Positions 27,239 to 35,928 of a DNA stretch of 64,000 nt are shown piece by piece; position 1 is the stretch's first letter; every line of letters starts with the position of its first letter. The position numbers were made by a program, and so were the translations under genes. The notes beneath the pieces were generated by a model, which was not told where the DNA came from, searched no databases, and worked only from the letters and a program-made list of their open reading frames with translations. Location: contig NZ_SJXJ01000006.1 in NCBI RefSeq assembly GCF_004337695.1, forward strand, positions 62,001-126,000. Direction: 5' to 3'. This DNA is from Tenacibaculum sp. M341. Its GTDB lineage: Bacteria; Bacteroidota; Bacteroidia; Flavobacteriales; Flavobacteriaceae.

Positions 27239-27264
27239 CCCAAACTTAGAGTTTGGGTTTTTTT
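27239..27264 (+). terminator. Terminator after the second S8 protease
   Basis: CCCAAACT / AGTTTGGG stem (27239-27257) with a 3-base loop, followed by seven T's. Same class as the terminators at 2688 and 31857. Confidence 0.9.
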
Positions 27265-27548
27265 ATTGCTGAAAATGAAATGAAAAGGAGTTTTTATCAA
27301 ACCCTCTCTTTGTTTAAAATATTGAATAAAACAAAATTTTTTAGGTTAAAAAAACAATTTTTGAAGTTAAATTTCGGGTTTTGTTGACTGATATTCAGTG
27401 CTTAAGCTTTTTTAGTGCTTTATGGAAATGTTAATGTAAATTATAGATTTATTAAAAATCAATAGTGATTTGAGGTAAAAGTGTAAAAAAGGTAAAAAAA
27501 TTAAACAAAAAACATAATAATTGCAAAATTAAAACTACTTTTTTTGGA
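27265..27548. other. Non-coding gap before the BNR-protein gene
   Basis: About 280 AT-rich bases with no supported gene or strong repeat on either strand. The last part (TAATAATTGCAAAA near 27510) resembles the sequence before the second protease promoter. Confidence 0.55.
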
Positions 27549-27573
27549 TTGTATTATAAAAAATCTATATTTG
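27549..27573 (+). promoter_or_regulatory. Promoter of the BNR-repeat protein gene
   Basis: TTG (27549-27551), 14 bases, then TATATTTG (27566-27573). The -7 box to ATG distance is 76 bases, identical to that of the preceding protease gene. Confidence 0.6.
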
Positions 27574-27584
27574 GCGCAATAATT

Positions 27585-27608
27585 AACAAAAACGCAACCT
27601 TTTTTGTT
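27585..27608 (+). promoter_or_regulatory. 5'UTR hairpin conserved with the previous gene
   Basis: AACAAAAA (27585-27592), 8-base loop, TTTTTGTT (27601-27608). Loop size, distance from the -7 box and distance to the ATG equal those of 23922-23945. A shared ATATAAACCCTTC follows, 5 bases before both start codons (23969-23981 and 27632-27644). Confidence 0.55.
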
Positions 27609-27649
27609 AGTTATTTTCAAACATAAAAACTATATAAACCCTTCAAATA

Positions 27650-30600
27650 ATGATTAAAAATTTCAAATTTTTAATTGGTGGAGTATCTTTGGCTCTAATT
27701 TCGAGCATCGGATATCAAGGATACCAATCAATTAAGGAAAAAAGAGAAATTGAAGAAAAAAGGCAAATCCATGCTGAATTTCTAAAAAACAGTCCTTACA
27801 ACGAAACTTTAAAGTGGGACAAAAAAACAAGAAAACTTAACGGTTTACCTCCAAACAGGTATTTTGAGCAAATGTGGGAGCTTACAATGAACCCTGCTAC
27901 AGGTAAAACTGAAGATGATAAGCTAATAAAACTTCGTGAGGAGTTAATGGCTAGAAGAGCAGCACAAAGAGCACCTGGAGATGATGATAATGCTTGGGTA
28001 GAAAGAGGACCTAACAATGTAGGAGGTAGAACTAGAGTTATTATGTTTGATCCGAATGATGCTACTAACAGACGTGTATATGCTGGTGGAGTTAGTGGAG
28101 GTTTGTGGGTAAATAATGATATTACCAATGCTAATTCTCAATGGCAAAGAATTCAAAATGTACCAGGAAACTTATCAGTTACTTCAATTACTGTAGATCC
28201 AAGAAACTCTAACACTTGGTATGTTGGTACTGGTGAGCAGTATACAGCAGGAGATGTTGTTGGTAACGGAGTTTACAGAACTGTTGATGGTGGTACTACA
28301 TGGAGAGCTATCAATATTCCTGCTGCTGGAGGCGGAGATATTAATGTAAACGCAGGAAATGTTTTTCTTTCAGGTATTCATTATGTAAATGATATTTTAG
28401 CTTGGGATAATGGTTCCTCTACTGAATTATTTGTGGCTGTAGGAGCACATGTTTATGGAGATTCTTCTGATCCAACAAACTGGTTAGGATTACAATCTGC
28501 AGGTTTGTATCGTTCAACAAATAATGGTACTACTTGGAATAGGATTGAAGGTGCAAATATGAGATATGAGTTTGGTGGAAATAATTATTACTTTATACCA
28601 AATGATTTAGAAGTAGGTGCGGATAATAGACTTTGGCTGGGAACTATTACTAGTCCTGGTTTAGGTGAAGGTGGAGGAAGAATATTTAGCTCTAACAACG
28701 GTGGAACTTGGACAGAAGCTGCTGCTTCTCCATTAGTAGAATCTAATAGAGTTGAATTGGAGCCATCTGCTATTGATAGAAATAGAATTTATGCATTAGC
28801 ACAAGGTACAACTCGTGCGAATCCTGTTCGTATTTTTGAAACTACTAATGCCTTTAATACTGTTAGAACATTAGCTTTACCTAATGATGCAGATACAGGT
28901 ATACCTGCAAATGACTTTTGTAGAGGGCAAGCTTTTTACGATTTAGTTATTGAAGCAGATCCTAACGACGACGATGTAGTATATGTAGGTGGTATTGATT
29001 TATTTAGAACTACAAATGGAGGAACTACTTGGAACCAAATTTCTCAGTGGAGAAACCTTGGGCTTAGAAATGTAAGTTTAGTTCATGCCGATCAGCACTC
29101 TATTGCTTTTGCAAATAATTCTTCTACTAGAATGTTATTTGGTAACGATGGAGGAGTTTACTATTCAAACAATTCAGGAGGAACAATTAATGCAAGAAAT
29201 AGAGGATATAATGTTACTCAGTTTGTAAAAGCTGCTATTGGTCCAGATGGAAGAGGAGATAGAGATGGTATTTTTACTGCAGGTGCTCAAGATAACGGAA
29301 CTCAGGCTTTCAGAAACGCTAATGCAGGAGTTAACGCTTCAGTTGAACTTAGTGATGGTGATGGTTTCTACACATTTGTAGATAAAGATGGTCAGTTTAT
29401 GATTTCTACTTTTACTAATAATGTGATTTATCGTTTCAATTTACCTTGGAATGGAAGAAGTAGATTACAAGGAGGAGCAACTGTTTTATCACAAAACCAA
29501 AACACAGGATCATTTGTAAATGAAATGGATTTTGATAGTGATGCAAATCGTTTACTTTCTAATAATACAGCAAGAGATAATGCAGGAAATGTGACTGTTT
29601 CTATTTTAAGTATTAATGTAGCCAATAACTCTAATGGTACTTTAACTAATGCAAATTTAGATGCAGCACCAACAGCATTTAGAGCTTCACCTTTTACAAA
29701 TAACAGATGGTTTGTAGGTTTAGCAAATGGTAGTCTTTTAAGACTTTCTAATGTTACAAATTCAACAGCTACATTTACTGAAATAAACACTCCTTTTGTA
29801 GGGTCAGTTTCTTCTGTAAGATTTGGAGCTACTGAAAATGATATTTTTGTAACGATTCATAATTATGGTGTAGTAAGTGTTTGGTCTACAAATAATGGAG
29901 GAACTACTTGGGTAAGTAGAGAAGGAGATTTACCTAATATTCCTGTAAGAGATATTTTACAAAATCCTTTAGATAGAGACGAAGCTATTATTGCAACTCA
30001 ATTAGGAGTTTGGTCTACATCAAACTTTAACGATGCTAATCCAAATTGGACACAAGCTTATAACGGAATGAGTGATGTTAGTGTTACTTCTTTTGATTAC
30101 TGGAATGTAAATGGAAATAATACAGAAAATAGAATTATAGCATCTACATATGGTAGAGGTGTATTTACTGGAACTTTTACAGGAACAGCTACAGCGCCTC
30201 CTCCAACTGGTTCTTGTACTTCAACAGTTAATACTTTCCCTTATAGTCAAGGATTTGAATCTGGAGATGGATGGACTCAAGTTGGTGGTGATGATGGACA
30301 ATGGTTAAGAGATAGTGGTGGAACTCCATCAAATAATACAGGACCAAGTGCTGCAACACAAGGATCTTTCTATATGTATTTAGAAGCTTCAACTAGTGGA
30401 GCAGGTCAAATAGGTTCAAATGCTACTGCAATTTTAGAAAGCCCATGTTTTGATCTTTCAGGAGTTTCTTCAGCAAACTTTACATTTAGCAACCATATGT
30501 TTGGTAATAATGTGGGTTCTTTAACTGCTCAAGTTTCTACGGATGGAACTACTTGGACGAATGTTTGGACACAATCTGGAAGTCAAGGAAATCAATGGAA

Positions 30601-31819
30601 TGATGTTGCTGTTAATTTAGGAACATATATTGGATCAACAGTTAGAATTAGATTAGTAGGTGTTACAGGAAATGGTTGGAGTAGTGATATTGCAATCGAT
30701 AACTTAGCTGTAACTACTGCTTCCGGAGGTGGTGCAGATACACAAGCTCCATCTAGACCAACAAATATTCAAGCTTCTAATGTTACAGCAACAACAGCTA
30801 CAATTAGTTGGAATGCGTCTACAGATAATGTAGGAGTTACTGAATATGATATTTACCAAGGATCTACTAATATTGGATCTGTAGCTAATACAACAGCTAA
30901 TATTACTGGTTTAACTTCTGGTACAAGTTATACGTTCTCTATTAGAGCTAAAGATGCTGCAGGTAACGAATCTGCTGCAAGTAATACAGTAAGTTTTACA
31001 ACAACTTCACCAATTTCATGTACTTCAACAGTTAGTAGTTTCCCTTACAGTCAAGGTTTCGAATCTGGAGCTGCATGGACTCAAGTAGGAGGAGATGACG
31101 GAGATTGGTTAAGAAATAGTGGAGGAACTCCATCAAGAGAAACTGGACCAAGTGCTGCAACAGAAGGATCTTTCTACATGTATATTGAAGGATCAACAAG
31201 TGGAGCAGGTCAAATAGGATCTAATGCAACAGCAATTTTAGAAAGTCCTTGTTTTGATCTTTCAGGAGCATCTTCTGCAAACTTTACATTTAGCAACCAC
31301 ATGCTTGGAACAAATATAGGTTCATTAACAGTTCAGGCTTCTACAGACGGAACTACTTGGACAAATGTTTGGACTGATGCTGGAAATCAAGGTAACCAAT
31401 GGAACAATGTTACTGTAAACCTAAACACATATGCAGGTGCAGTAGTGAAGTTAAGATTTGTAGGTAGCACTGGAAATGGTTGGAGAAGTGATATAGCTAT
31501 TGATAACTTAGCAGTTACAACTAACAATACAACAGCTGCTACTAGCGCTGATGTATCTGATTTTTCAACTTTAGAAGATAATGAACCGTTAAAGTTATTA
31601 GTATACCCTAACCCATCTATAGATTTTATTCAAGTGAAGTTAAATAGAGACGATATTACTTTATCATCTTTTAGAATCGTGAATAACGTAGGTGCTGTTG
31701 TTAAGAAAGGAAACTTAACAGGTGATAGATTAGATATAACAGATTTAAGTTCTGGTATTTACATGCTAGAAGTTACTGATGGACAAGAAGGATTTAAAAC
31801 TAAGTTGGTTAAAAGGTAA
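27650..31819 (+). CDS. BNR/sortilin-type beta-propeller protein with two MAM modules, T9SS secreted
   Basis: 1389 residues. An N-terminal signal/anchor (~5-25) precedes a charged region. From ~115 to ~845 it has BNR/VPS10-like propeller repeats: GPNNVGGRTRVIMFDPND, repeated DGGTTW / NNGTTW / NGGTTW Asp-box motifs, GNDGGVYYS. Then come MAM-like module 1 (~860-1025), Fn3 (~1030-1120), MAM-like module 2 (~1125-1285) and a type A T9SS sorting domain (YPNPSIDFIQV to KTKLVKR). Asp-box propellers occur in sialidases and sortilin-like glycoproteases, but no catalytic residues are recognisable, so a binding role is equally possible. Extracellular. The MAM and Fn3 parts are shared with the two upstream proteases. 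Confidence 0.9.
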   Translation: MIKNFKFLIGGVSLALISSIGYQGYQSIKEKREIEEKRQIHAEFLKNSPYNETLKWDKKTRKLNGLPPNRYFEQMWELTMNPATGKTEDDKLIKLREELMARRAAQRAPGDDDNAWVERGPNNVGGRTRVIMFDPNDATNRRVYAGGVSGGLWVNNDITNANSQWQRIQNVPGNLSVTSITVDPRNSNTWYVGTGEQYTAGDVVGNGVYRTVDGGTTWRAINIPAAGGGDINVNAGNVFLSGIHYVNDILAWDNGSSTELFVAVGAHVYGDSSDPTNWLGLQSAGLYRSTNNGTTWNRIEGANMRYEFGGNNYYFIPNDLEVGADNRLWLGTITSPGLGEGGGRIFSSNNGGTWTEAAASPLVESNRVELEPSAIDRNRIYALAQGTTRANPVRIFETTNAFNTVRTLALPNDADTGIPANDFCRGQAFYDLVIEADPNDDDVVYVGGIDLFRTTNGGTTWNQISQWRNLGLRNVSLVHADQHSIAFANNSSTRMLFGNDGGVYYSNNSGGTINARNRGYNVTQFVKAAIGPDGRGDRDGIFTAGAQDNGTQAFRNANAGVNASVELSDGDGFYTFVDKDGQFMISTFTNNVIYRFNLPWNGRSRLQGGATVLSQNQNTGSFVNEMDFDSDANRLLSNNTARDNAGNVTVSILSINVANNSNGTLTNANLDAAPTAFRASPFTNNRWFVGLANGSLLRLSNVTNSTATFTEINTPFVGSVSSVRFGATENDIFVTIHNYGVVSVWSTNNGGTTWVSREGDLPNIPVRDILQNPLDRDEAIIATQLGVWSTSNFNDANPNWTQAYNGMSDVSVTSFDYWNVNGNNTENRIIASTYGRGVFTGTFTGTATAPPPTGSCTSTVNTFPYSQGFESGDGWTQVGGDDGQWLRDSGGTPSNNTGPSAATQGSFYMYLEASTSGAGQIGSNATAILESPCFDLSGVSSANFTFSNHMFGNNVGSLTAQVSTDGTTWTNVWTQSGSQGNQWNDVAVNLGTYIGSTVRIRLVGVTGNGWSSDIAIDNLAVTTASGGGADTQAPSRPTNIQASNVTATTATISWNASTDNVGVTEYDIYQGSTNIGSVANTTANITGLTSGTSYTFSIRAKDAAGNESAASNTVSFTTTSPISCTSTVSSFPYSQGFESGAAWTQVGGDDGDWLRNSGGTPSRETGPSAATEGSFYMYIEGSTSGAGQIGSNATAILESPCFDLSGASSANFTFSNHMLGTNIGSLTVQASTDGTTWTNVWTDAGNQGNQWNNVTVNLNTYAGAVVKLRFVGSTGNGWRSDIAIDNLAVTTNNTTAATSADVSDFSTLEDNEPLKLLVYPNPSIDFIQVKLNRDDITLSSFRIVNNVGAVVKKGNLTGDRLDITDLSSGIYMLEVTDGQEGFKTKLVKR

Positions 31820-31856
31820 AAAACCCTTCAGTTATTTTATAATTAAGCCAATTGTG

Positions 31857-31886
31857 AGCCCAAGCATTACGCTTGGGCTTTTTTTT
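31857..31886 (+). terminator. Terminator after the BNR-protein gene
   Basis: AGCCCAAGC / GCTTGGGCT perfect 9-bp stem (31857-31879) with a 5-base loop and a run of eight T's. Confidence 0.92.
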
Positions 31887-31976
31887 GTAAATATTATTAA
31901 ATCAGCTATTTAATTTTGGTTTTGATTTTTAAAAGAAGTAAGTAACTATTACAAGAGGCTCACATTTTAAAATGAT

Positions 31977-31984
31977 TACCTTTG
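31977..31984 (+). promoter_or_regulatory. -7 promoter box of the ABC-F gene
   Basis: TACCTTTG, a full TAnnTTTG match, 32 bases before the ATG at 32017. Confidence 0.6.
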
Positions 31985-32016
31985 CGATTCTAGTAAAAAC
32001 AGCTTAAATACAACGA

Positions 32017-33876
32017 ATGAATTACCTTACTGTAGAAAATATATCAAAGTCGTACGGAGAAAGAGTGTTGTTTGAAGATTTATCTTTTGGTATAAGTAAA
32101 GATCAAAAAATAGCGTTTGTAGCTAAAAATGGTAGCGGAAAAACATCTATTTTAAATATAATAGCAGGAAAAGATACACCAGATACAGGTCAGGTAATTA
32201 GTAGAAAAGGAATTCATATTGCTTATTTGTCTCAAGAGCATAGTTTTGATGCGAATCAAACAATAGAAGAAGCTATATTTTCAACAGAAAATAAAATATT
32301 ACCGATTATTCAAAAGTACGAAGCTGCACTTCAAAATCCTGATGATACAGAAGCATATCAGGAGGCTTTTGAATTAATGGAACAACATGGTGCTTGGGAT
32401 TTTGAAACGCAATACAAGCAAATTTTATCAAAGTTAAAACTGAACGATTTACAGCAAAAAGTGGCTGTTTTATCTGGGGGGCAAAAGAAAAGATTAGGAT
32501 TAGCAATTATTTTAATTAACAAGCCAGATTTGTTAATTCTTGATGAGCCTACCAACCATTTAGATTTAGAAATGATTGAATGGTTAGAAGCATTTTTTGC
32601 AAAGGAAAAGATTACGTTGTTTATGGTAACACACGATCGTTACTTTTTAGAGAGAGTGTGTAATGAAATTATAGAATTAGATAACGGACAATTATATAAA
32701 TACAAAGGAAACTATTCTTATTATTTACAAAATAAAGAAGAACGAAAAGCTTTAGAGGCAGTTAATCTTAGTAAAGCAAAAAGTTTATACAAAAAAGAAT
32801 TAGATTGGATGCGTCGTCAACCAAAAGCACGTACAACAAAATCTAAATCTAGAATAGACGATTTCTTTGAAATTAAGCAAAGAGCACATCAACGAAGAAA
32901 CGAACATGAAGTTCAGTTAGAGATTAACATCGAACGATTGGGAAGCAAAATTGTTGAATTGCATAAGTTGAAAAAATCATTTGACGATAAGGTGATTCTT
33001 GATGGTTTTGATTATGTGTTTAAAAAAGGTGAACGAATTGGAATTATTGGTAAAAATGGTACAGGAAAGTCTTCGTTTTTAAATATTCTTACTGAACAAC
33101 TTCCATTAGATGGAGGTAAAATTGTGGTTGGTGAAACTGTAAAATTTGGTTACTATACACAAAAAGGAATTCAAATTAAAGAAGGACAAAAGGTTATTGA
33201 GGTAATTAAAGAATTTGGAGAATATATTCCGTTAACCAAAGGAAGAAAAATTTCAGCAGCTCAATTACTAGAACGCTTTTTGTTTGATAGAAAAAAACAA
33301 TACGATTTTGTAGAAAAGTTAAGTGGAGGAGAGCAGAAGCGTTTGTATTTGTGTGCAGTGTTAATTCAAAATCCGAATTTTTTAATTCTTGATGAGCCTA
33401 CCAACGATTTAGATGTAGTAACATTAAATGTATTGGAAAGCTTTTTATTAGACTATCCTGGGAATTTAATGGTGGTATCTCACGACCGTTATTTTATGGA
33501 TAAAATAGTAGATTCACTATTTGTTTTTAGAGGGAATGGAGTTGTGGAGAATTTCCCTGGAAATTACTCTGATTTTAGAGCTTATGAAGATTCTAAAGCA
33601 CCAGAACCTAAAACTGAAAAGAAAGAGGTTGTAAAACGAGAAAAAACACCTCAAAAAGGAAAGTTAAGCTATAATGAGAAGCGAGAGTTTGGTGTGTTAG
33701 AAATAGATATTGAAAAATTACAGAAGAAGAAAAACGAAATAGAAGGGCAATTTGCTAATGGAGAAGTTGCTGCAGAAGATATAAATGATAAATCCGTAGA
33801 ACTTCAAAAAATTATTGAAGATTTAGAAACCAAAGAAGAACGTTGGTTTGAACTTTCAATGAAGATGGAAGGATAG
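32017..33876 (+). CDS. ABC-F family ATPase, Uup-like
   Basis: 619 residues, soluble, with two ABC domains. Domain 1 has Walker A KNGSGKTS (~40), signature SGGQKKRLGLA and Walker B LLILDEPTNHLD. Domain 2 has GKNGTGKSS (~347), SGGEQKRLYLC and FLILDEPTNDLD. The interdomain linker carries the ABC-F basic stretch (MRRQPKARTTKSKSR), and a C-terminal coiled coil (~545-615) is typical of Uup. ABC-F proteins act on ribosomes or on branched DNA intermediates and do not form exporters. Monocistronic; ends at a terminator shared with the convergent peptide gene. Confidence 0.92.
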   Translation: MNYLTVENISKSYGERVLFEDLSFGISKDQKIAFVAKNGSGKTSILNIIAGKDTPDTGQVISRKGIHIAYLSQEHSFDANQTIEEAIFSTENKILPIIQKYEAALQNPDDTEAYQEAFELMEQHGAWDFETQYKQILSKLKLNDLQQKVAVLSGGQKKRLGLAIILINKPDLLILDEPTNHLDLEMIEWLEAFFAKEKITLFMVTHDRYFLERVCNEIIELDNGQLYKYKGNYSYYLQNKEERKALEAVNLSKAKSLYKKELDWMRRQPKARTTKSKSRIDDFFEIKQRAHQRRNEHEVQLEINIERLGSKIVELHKLKKSFDDKVILDGFDYVFKKGERIGIIGKNGTGKSSFLNILTEQLPLDGGKIVVGETVKFGYYTQKGIQIKEGQKVIEVIKEFGEYIPLTKGRKISAAQLLERFLFDRKKQYDFVEKLSGGEQKRLYLCAVLIQNPNFLILDEPTNDLDVVTLNVLESFLLDYPGNLMVVSHDRYFMDKIVDSLFVFRGNGVVENFPGNYSDFRAYEDSKAPEPKTEKKEVVKREKTPQKGKLSYNEKREFGVLEIDIEKLQKKKNEIEGQFANGEVAAEDINDKSVELQKIIEDLETKEERWFELSMKMEG

Positions 33877-33900
33877 TTTACTCGATATATTTAAAATAAA

Positions 33901-33932
33901 AATAGCCATACTTTTTAGTATGGCTATTTTTT
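33901..33932. terminator. Bidirectional terminator between ABC-F and peptide genes
   Basis: AATAGCCATACT / AGTATGGCTATT stem (33901-33928), followed by T's on the plus strand and, read on the minus strand, by a T-rich tract. Confidence 0.88.
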
Positions 33933-33954
33933 GTTCTAAAAGTAACAAAAAGAT

Positions 33955-34155
33955 TTATCCATTTGTAGATGGAGAACAAACTCCAGGACCAACACAGAAA
34001 CCAGTTGGGCAATGAGGTAAGCCAGTTAAACAAGCTAAACCATTAGAAGCCACACCGCAATAAGCTACGTATTCTGTTAAAAAGCCTCCTACAAGTTCTT
34101 TTTGACTGTTTTTGTCTAATTCTTTAATACCTTGGATCTTCAAAATATTTTTCAT
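33955..34155 (-). CDS. Bacteriocin-like double-glycine leader peptide
   Basis: 66-residue peptide. The leader MKNILKIQGIKELDKNSQ-KELVGG has the GG processing motif (residues ~23-24) and the pattern of ComC/BlpC-type double-glycine leaders. The ~42-residue core is Gly/Pro-rich with five cysteines, including the HCPTGFC and GVC spacings. Known double-glycine peptides are cut and exported by a C39-peptidase ABC transporter, but none is present here; the ABC-F protein next door is not an exporter. It may be a bacteriocin, pheromone or RiPP precursor. The start is ATG at 34155, with an AT-rich upstream region. The gene is intact and closed by the shared terminator. Confidence 0.75.
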   Translation of the reverse strand: MKNILKIQGIKELDKNSQKELVGGFLTEYVAYCGVASNGLACLTGLPHCPTGFCVGPGVCSPSTNG

Positions 34156-34324
34156 AATGATGAATTTTAGTTAAAAATTTATTTGGTTATCACTAAAAGT
34201 ATAAAAAAAATGTATTGTAGTTTGTTATTTAACAATAGTGCTGTTGAATTTTAACTTTTTGTTTAGAGTTGTGAGTTTGTTGATAAAGAAAGATTTACAG
34301 ACTATTAGTATTGTTTTTTTAAGT
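34156..34324. other. AT-rich spacer upstream of the peptide gene
   Basis: No gene is seen. Read on the minus strand, TATACTTTTA near 34200 is a possible weak -7 element for the peptide gene. No other signal is visible. Confidence 0.4.
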
Positions 34325-35152
34325 TTAACCATACACCGAATCTTCAGCAATTTCTTTATAAAATTCAATAGCCGTTTTTACGTTTTCTAATTTTATACCA
34401 ATAGTTTTAATGGCAATTTTGCCAAGCGGTAATCTTAATATTGAGTTTTCTGAGTTTACAGATTTAATAATGGCTTTGGCAGCTTTTACAGGATCACCTT
34501 CTTGTTTTCCGTCAACATTTTTAAGTTTGGTTCTAAATATTCCAGCCGTATCTGAATAATCATCAATTTTATGTTGTGCTTCTATCAGTCCATTTCCAGC
34601 AAAACTTGTTCTAAAAGGTCCTGGTTCTACAATTAAAACTTTAATTCCTAAAGGTTTTACTTCTTCAGCCAAAGCCTCACTAAACCCTTCTAAAGCAAAT
34701 TTGCTAGCATTGTAAATACCAAAACCAGCAAAGGCTTTAATTCCTCCGTGTGAAGAAATTTGAACAATATTTCCGTTCTTTTGTTTACGCATAAAGGGCA
34801 ATACAGCTTGGGTAAGTTTTAGTGTTCCAAATAAATTAATTTCAAAAACATTTTTAATTTCGTTTATAGATGCTTCCTCAATGGCTCCAACAAAACCAAC
34901 TCCAGCATTGTTTACCAAAACATCAATTTTACCAAACTGTGAGATAATCGCATGTACAACATTTTCAATTTCATTAAAGTTTGTAATATCAAGTAGGTAA
35001 GCAAAACCTTTTCCTTGGTACATTTCATTAAAATGATCTACTTGAGATTGTTTACGAAATGTTCCGATAACAAAATCGTTATTTTCCATAACAGATTGGG
35101 CAAGTGCTTTACCCAATCCGCTAGATATTCCTGTTATAAACCAATATTTCAT
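34325..35152 (-). CDS. SDR family oxidoreductase
   Basis: 275 residues, classical short-chain dehydrogenase/reductase: cofactor loop TGISSGLGK (7-15), NNAG (81-84), catalytic Ser near 133-134 (QISSHGG) and Y147-x3-K151 (YNASK). The PG motif after the active site (VEPGPFRT) is typical. NAD(P)H-dependent cytoplasmic enzyme; substrate unknown. It overlaps the end of the peroxiredoxin gene by 4 bases, so both are translated from one message, suggesting a role in aldehyde or ketone clearance under oxidative stress. Confidence 0.93.
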   Translation of the reverse strand: MKYWFITGISSGLGKALAQSVMENNDFVIGTFRKQSQVDHFNEMYQGKGFAYLLDITNFNEIENVVHAIISQFGKIDVLVNNAGVGFVGAIEEASINEIKNVFEINLFGTLKLTQAVLPFMRKQKNGNIVQISSHGGIKAFAGFGIYNASKFALEGFSEALAEEVKPLGIKVLIVEPGPFRTSFAGNGLIEAQHKIDDYSDTAGIFRTKLKNVDGKQEGDPVKAAKAIIKSVNSENSILRLPLGKIAIKTIGIKLENVKTAIEFYKEIAEDSVYG

Positions 35153-35823
35153 GAGTTTTTGTTTTTTAAAGAATTGATAATTTCTGAAGCTTCAACACGA
35201 TTTTTATAATCGCCATCAATTGCTTTTGCAAATAAAATAGTCTGATCTTTTTCGATAATAAAAACAGCAGGAATTGGTAATTCTTGAGAATCATCTGCGT
35301 AATGACTATTAAAATCGATACCTAATGAATGCATGGTTTCAATAGGTTTTGAATCGTTTTTAAACACAGTGGTAAATTGTTTTGCTACAATATTCCCATT
35401 ATCACTTAATACTTCAAATTGTAATTCATTTTTTTCTTTAATGTTTAAAGATTCATCAGGTGTTTGTGGTGATACAGCTACTAAGTTGGCACCAAGTGAA
35501 TTAATTTCTTTTAAAACTTGTTGGTATTGCTGTAATTGTAAATTACAGTACGGACACCATGTACCTCTGTAAAAAGTAAGTACAACTTTTCCTTTTTCTA
35601 AAAGAGATGTTAAAGAAGTGGCAACTCCTACTGCGTTTAATAATGAAAAATTAGGTGCTATGTCTCCTACATTTAATTTTAAAATAGATTGATAATTAGC
35701 TTTTAATGTTGCTGCATCTGATTCAAAAACAGCAAGTGCTTCTTTGGGTAACATCTCTCCTAAATTGTTTTGTAATGTTTTTAATCCTTCGGCATAAGAA
35801 GGAGTTTGTGTTTGTATACTCAT
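35149..35823 (-). CDS. Peroxiredoxin-like (AhpC/TSA) protein
   Basis: 224 residues. Thioredoxin fold with FYRGTWCPYC (C90 and C93) near the start of the active-site helix, the LVAVSPQTPDE strand, and the pattern of the peroxiredoxin-like AhpC/TSA group with a CxxC rather than a PxxxTxxC site. It probably reduces peroxides or acts as a thiol oxidoreductase in the cytoplasm. First gene of a two-gene unit with the SDR. The upstream gap of ~100 bases carries a -7-like CAACTTTG (minus strand, about 35860-35867) and an 18-bp palindrome, next to a crp/fnr-type regulator. Confidence 0.87.
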   Translation of the reverse strand: MSIQTQTPSYAEGLKTLQNNLGEMLPKEALAVFESDAATLKANYQSILKLNVGDIAPNFSLLNAVGVATSLTSLLEKGKVVLTFYRGTWCPYCNLQLQQYQQVLKEINSLGANLVAVSPQTPDESLNIKEKNELQFEVLSDNGNIVAKQFTTVFKNDSKPIETMHSLGIDFNSHYADDSQELPIPAVFIIEKDQTILFAKAIDGDYKNRVEASEIINSLKNKNS

Positions 35824-35910
35824 GGTACTTTGTTTTAAATGATGTCTTTATTGACATTACAAAGTTGAGTTACTTTATAGTGATAGAAAATGAACTATTT
35901 TAGGAAATTC

Positions 35911-35928
35911 TCTTGAACTAGTTCAAGA
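35911..35928. promoter_or_regulatory. 18-bp perfect palindrome, candidate Crp/Fnr-type operator
   Basis: TCTTGAACTAGTTCAAGA is a perfect 18-bp inverted repeat. It overlaps the stop codon of the crp/fnr-type gene and lies about 45 bases upstream of the peroxiredoxin -7-like box. The TTGA-N6-TCAA core is the half-site pattern of FNR/CRP-family boxes. No T-run follows on either strand, so a terminator is unlikely. Confidence 0.55.

Noticed and set aside
27796-28128. Open frame of 110 residues on the minus strand inside the BNR gene
   Set aside because: It is antisense to a long gene with strong domain support, has Ser/Thr low-complexity composition and no promoter or family similarity.
29428-29790. 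Open frame of 120 residues on the minus strand inside the BNR gene
   Set aside because: Shadow of the propeller repeats on the other strand; no recognisable domain.
32017-33876. ABC-F gene as exporter for the neighbouring double-glycine peptide
   Set aside because: ABC-F proteins have no membrane or C39 peptidase domain and act on ribosomes or nucleic acid; the genes are convergent.
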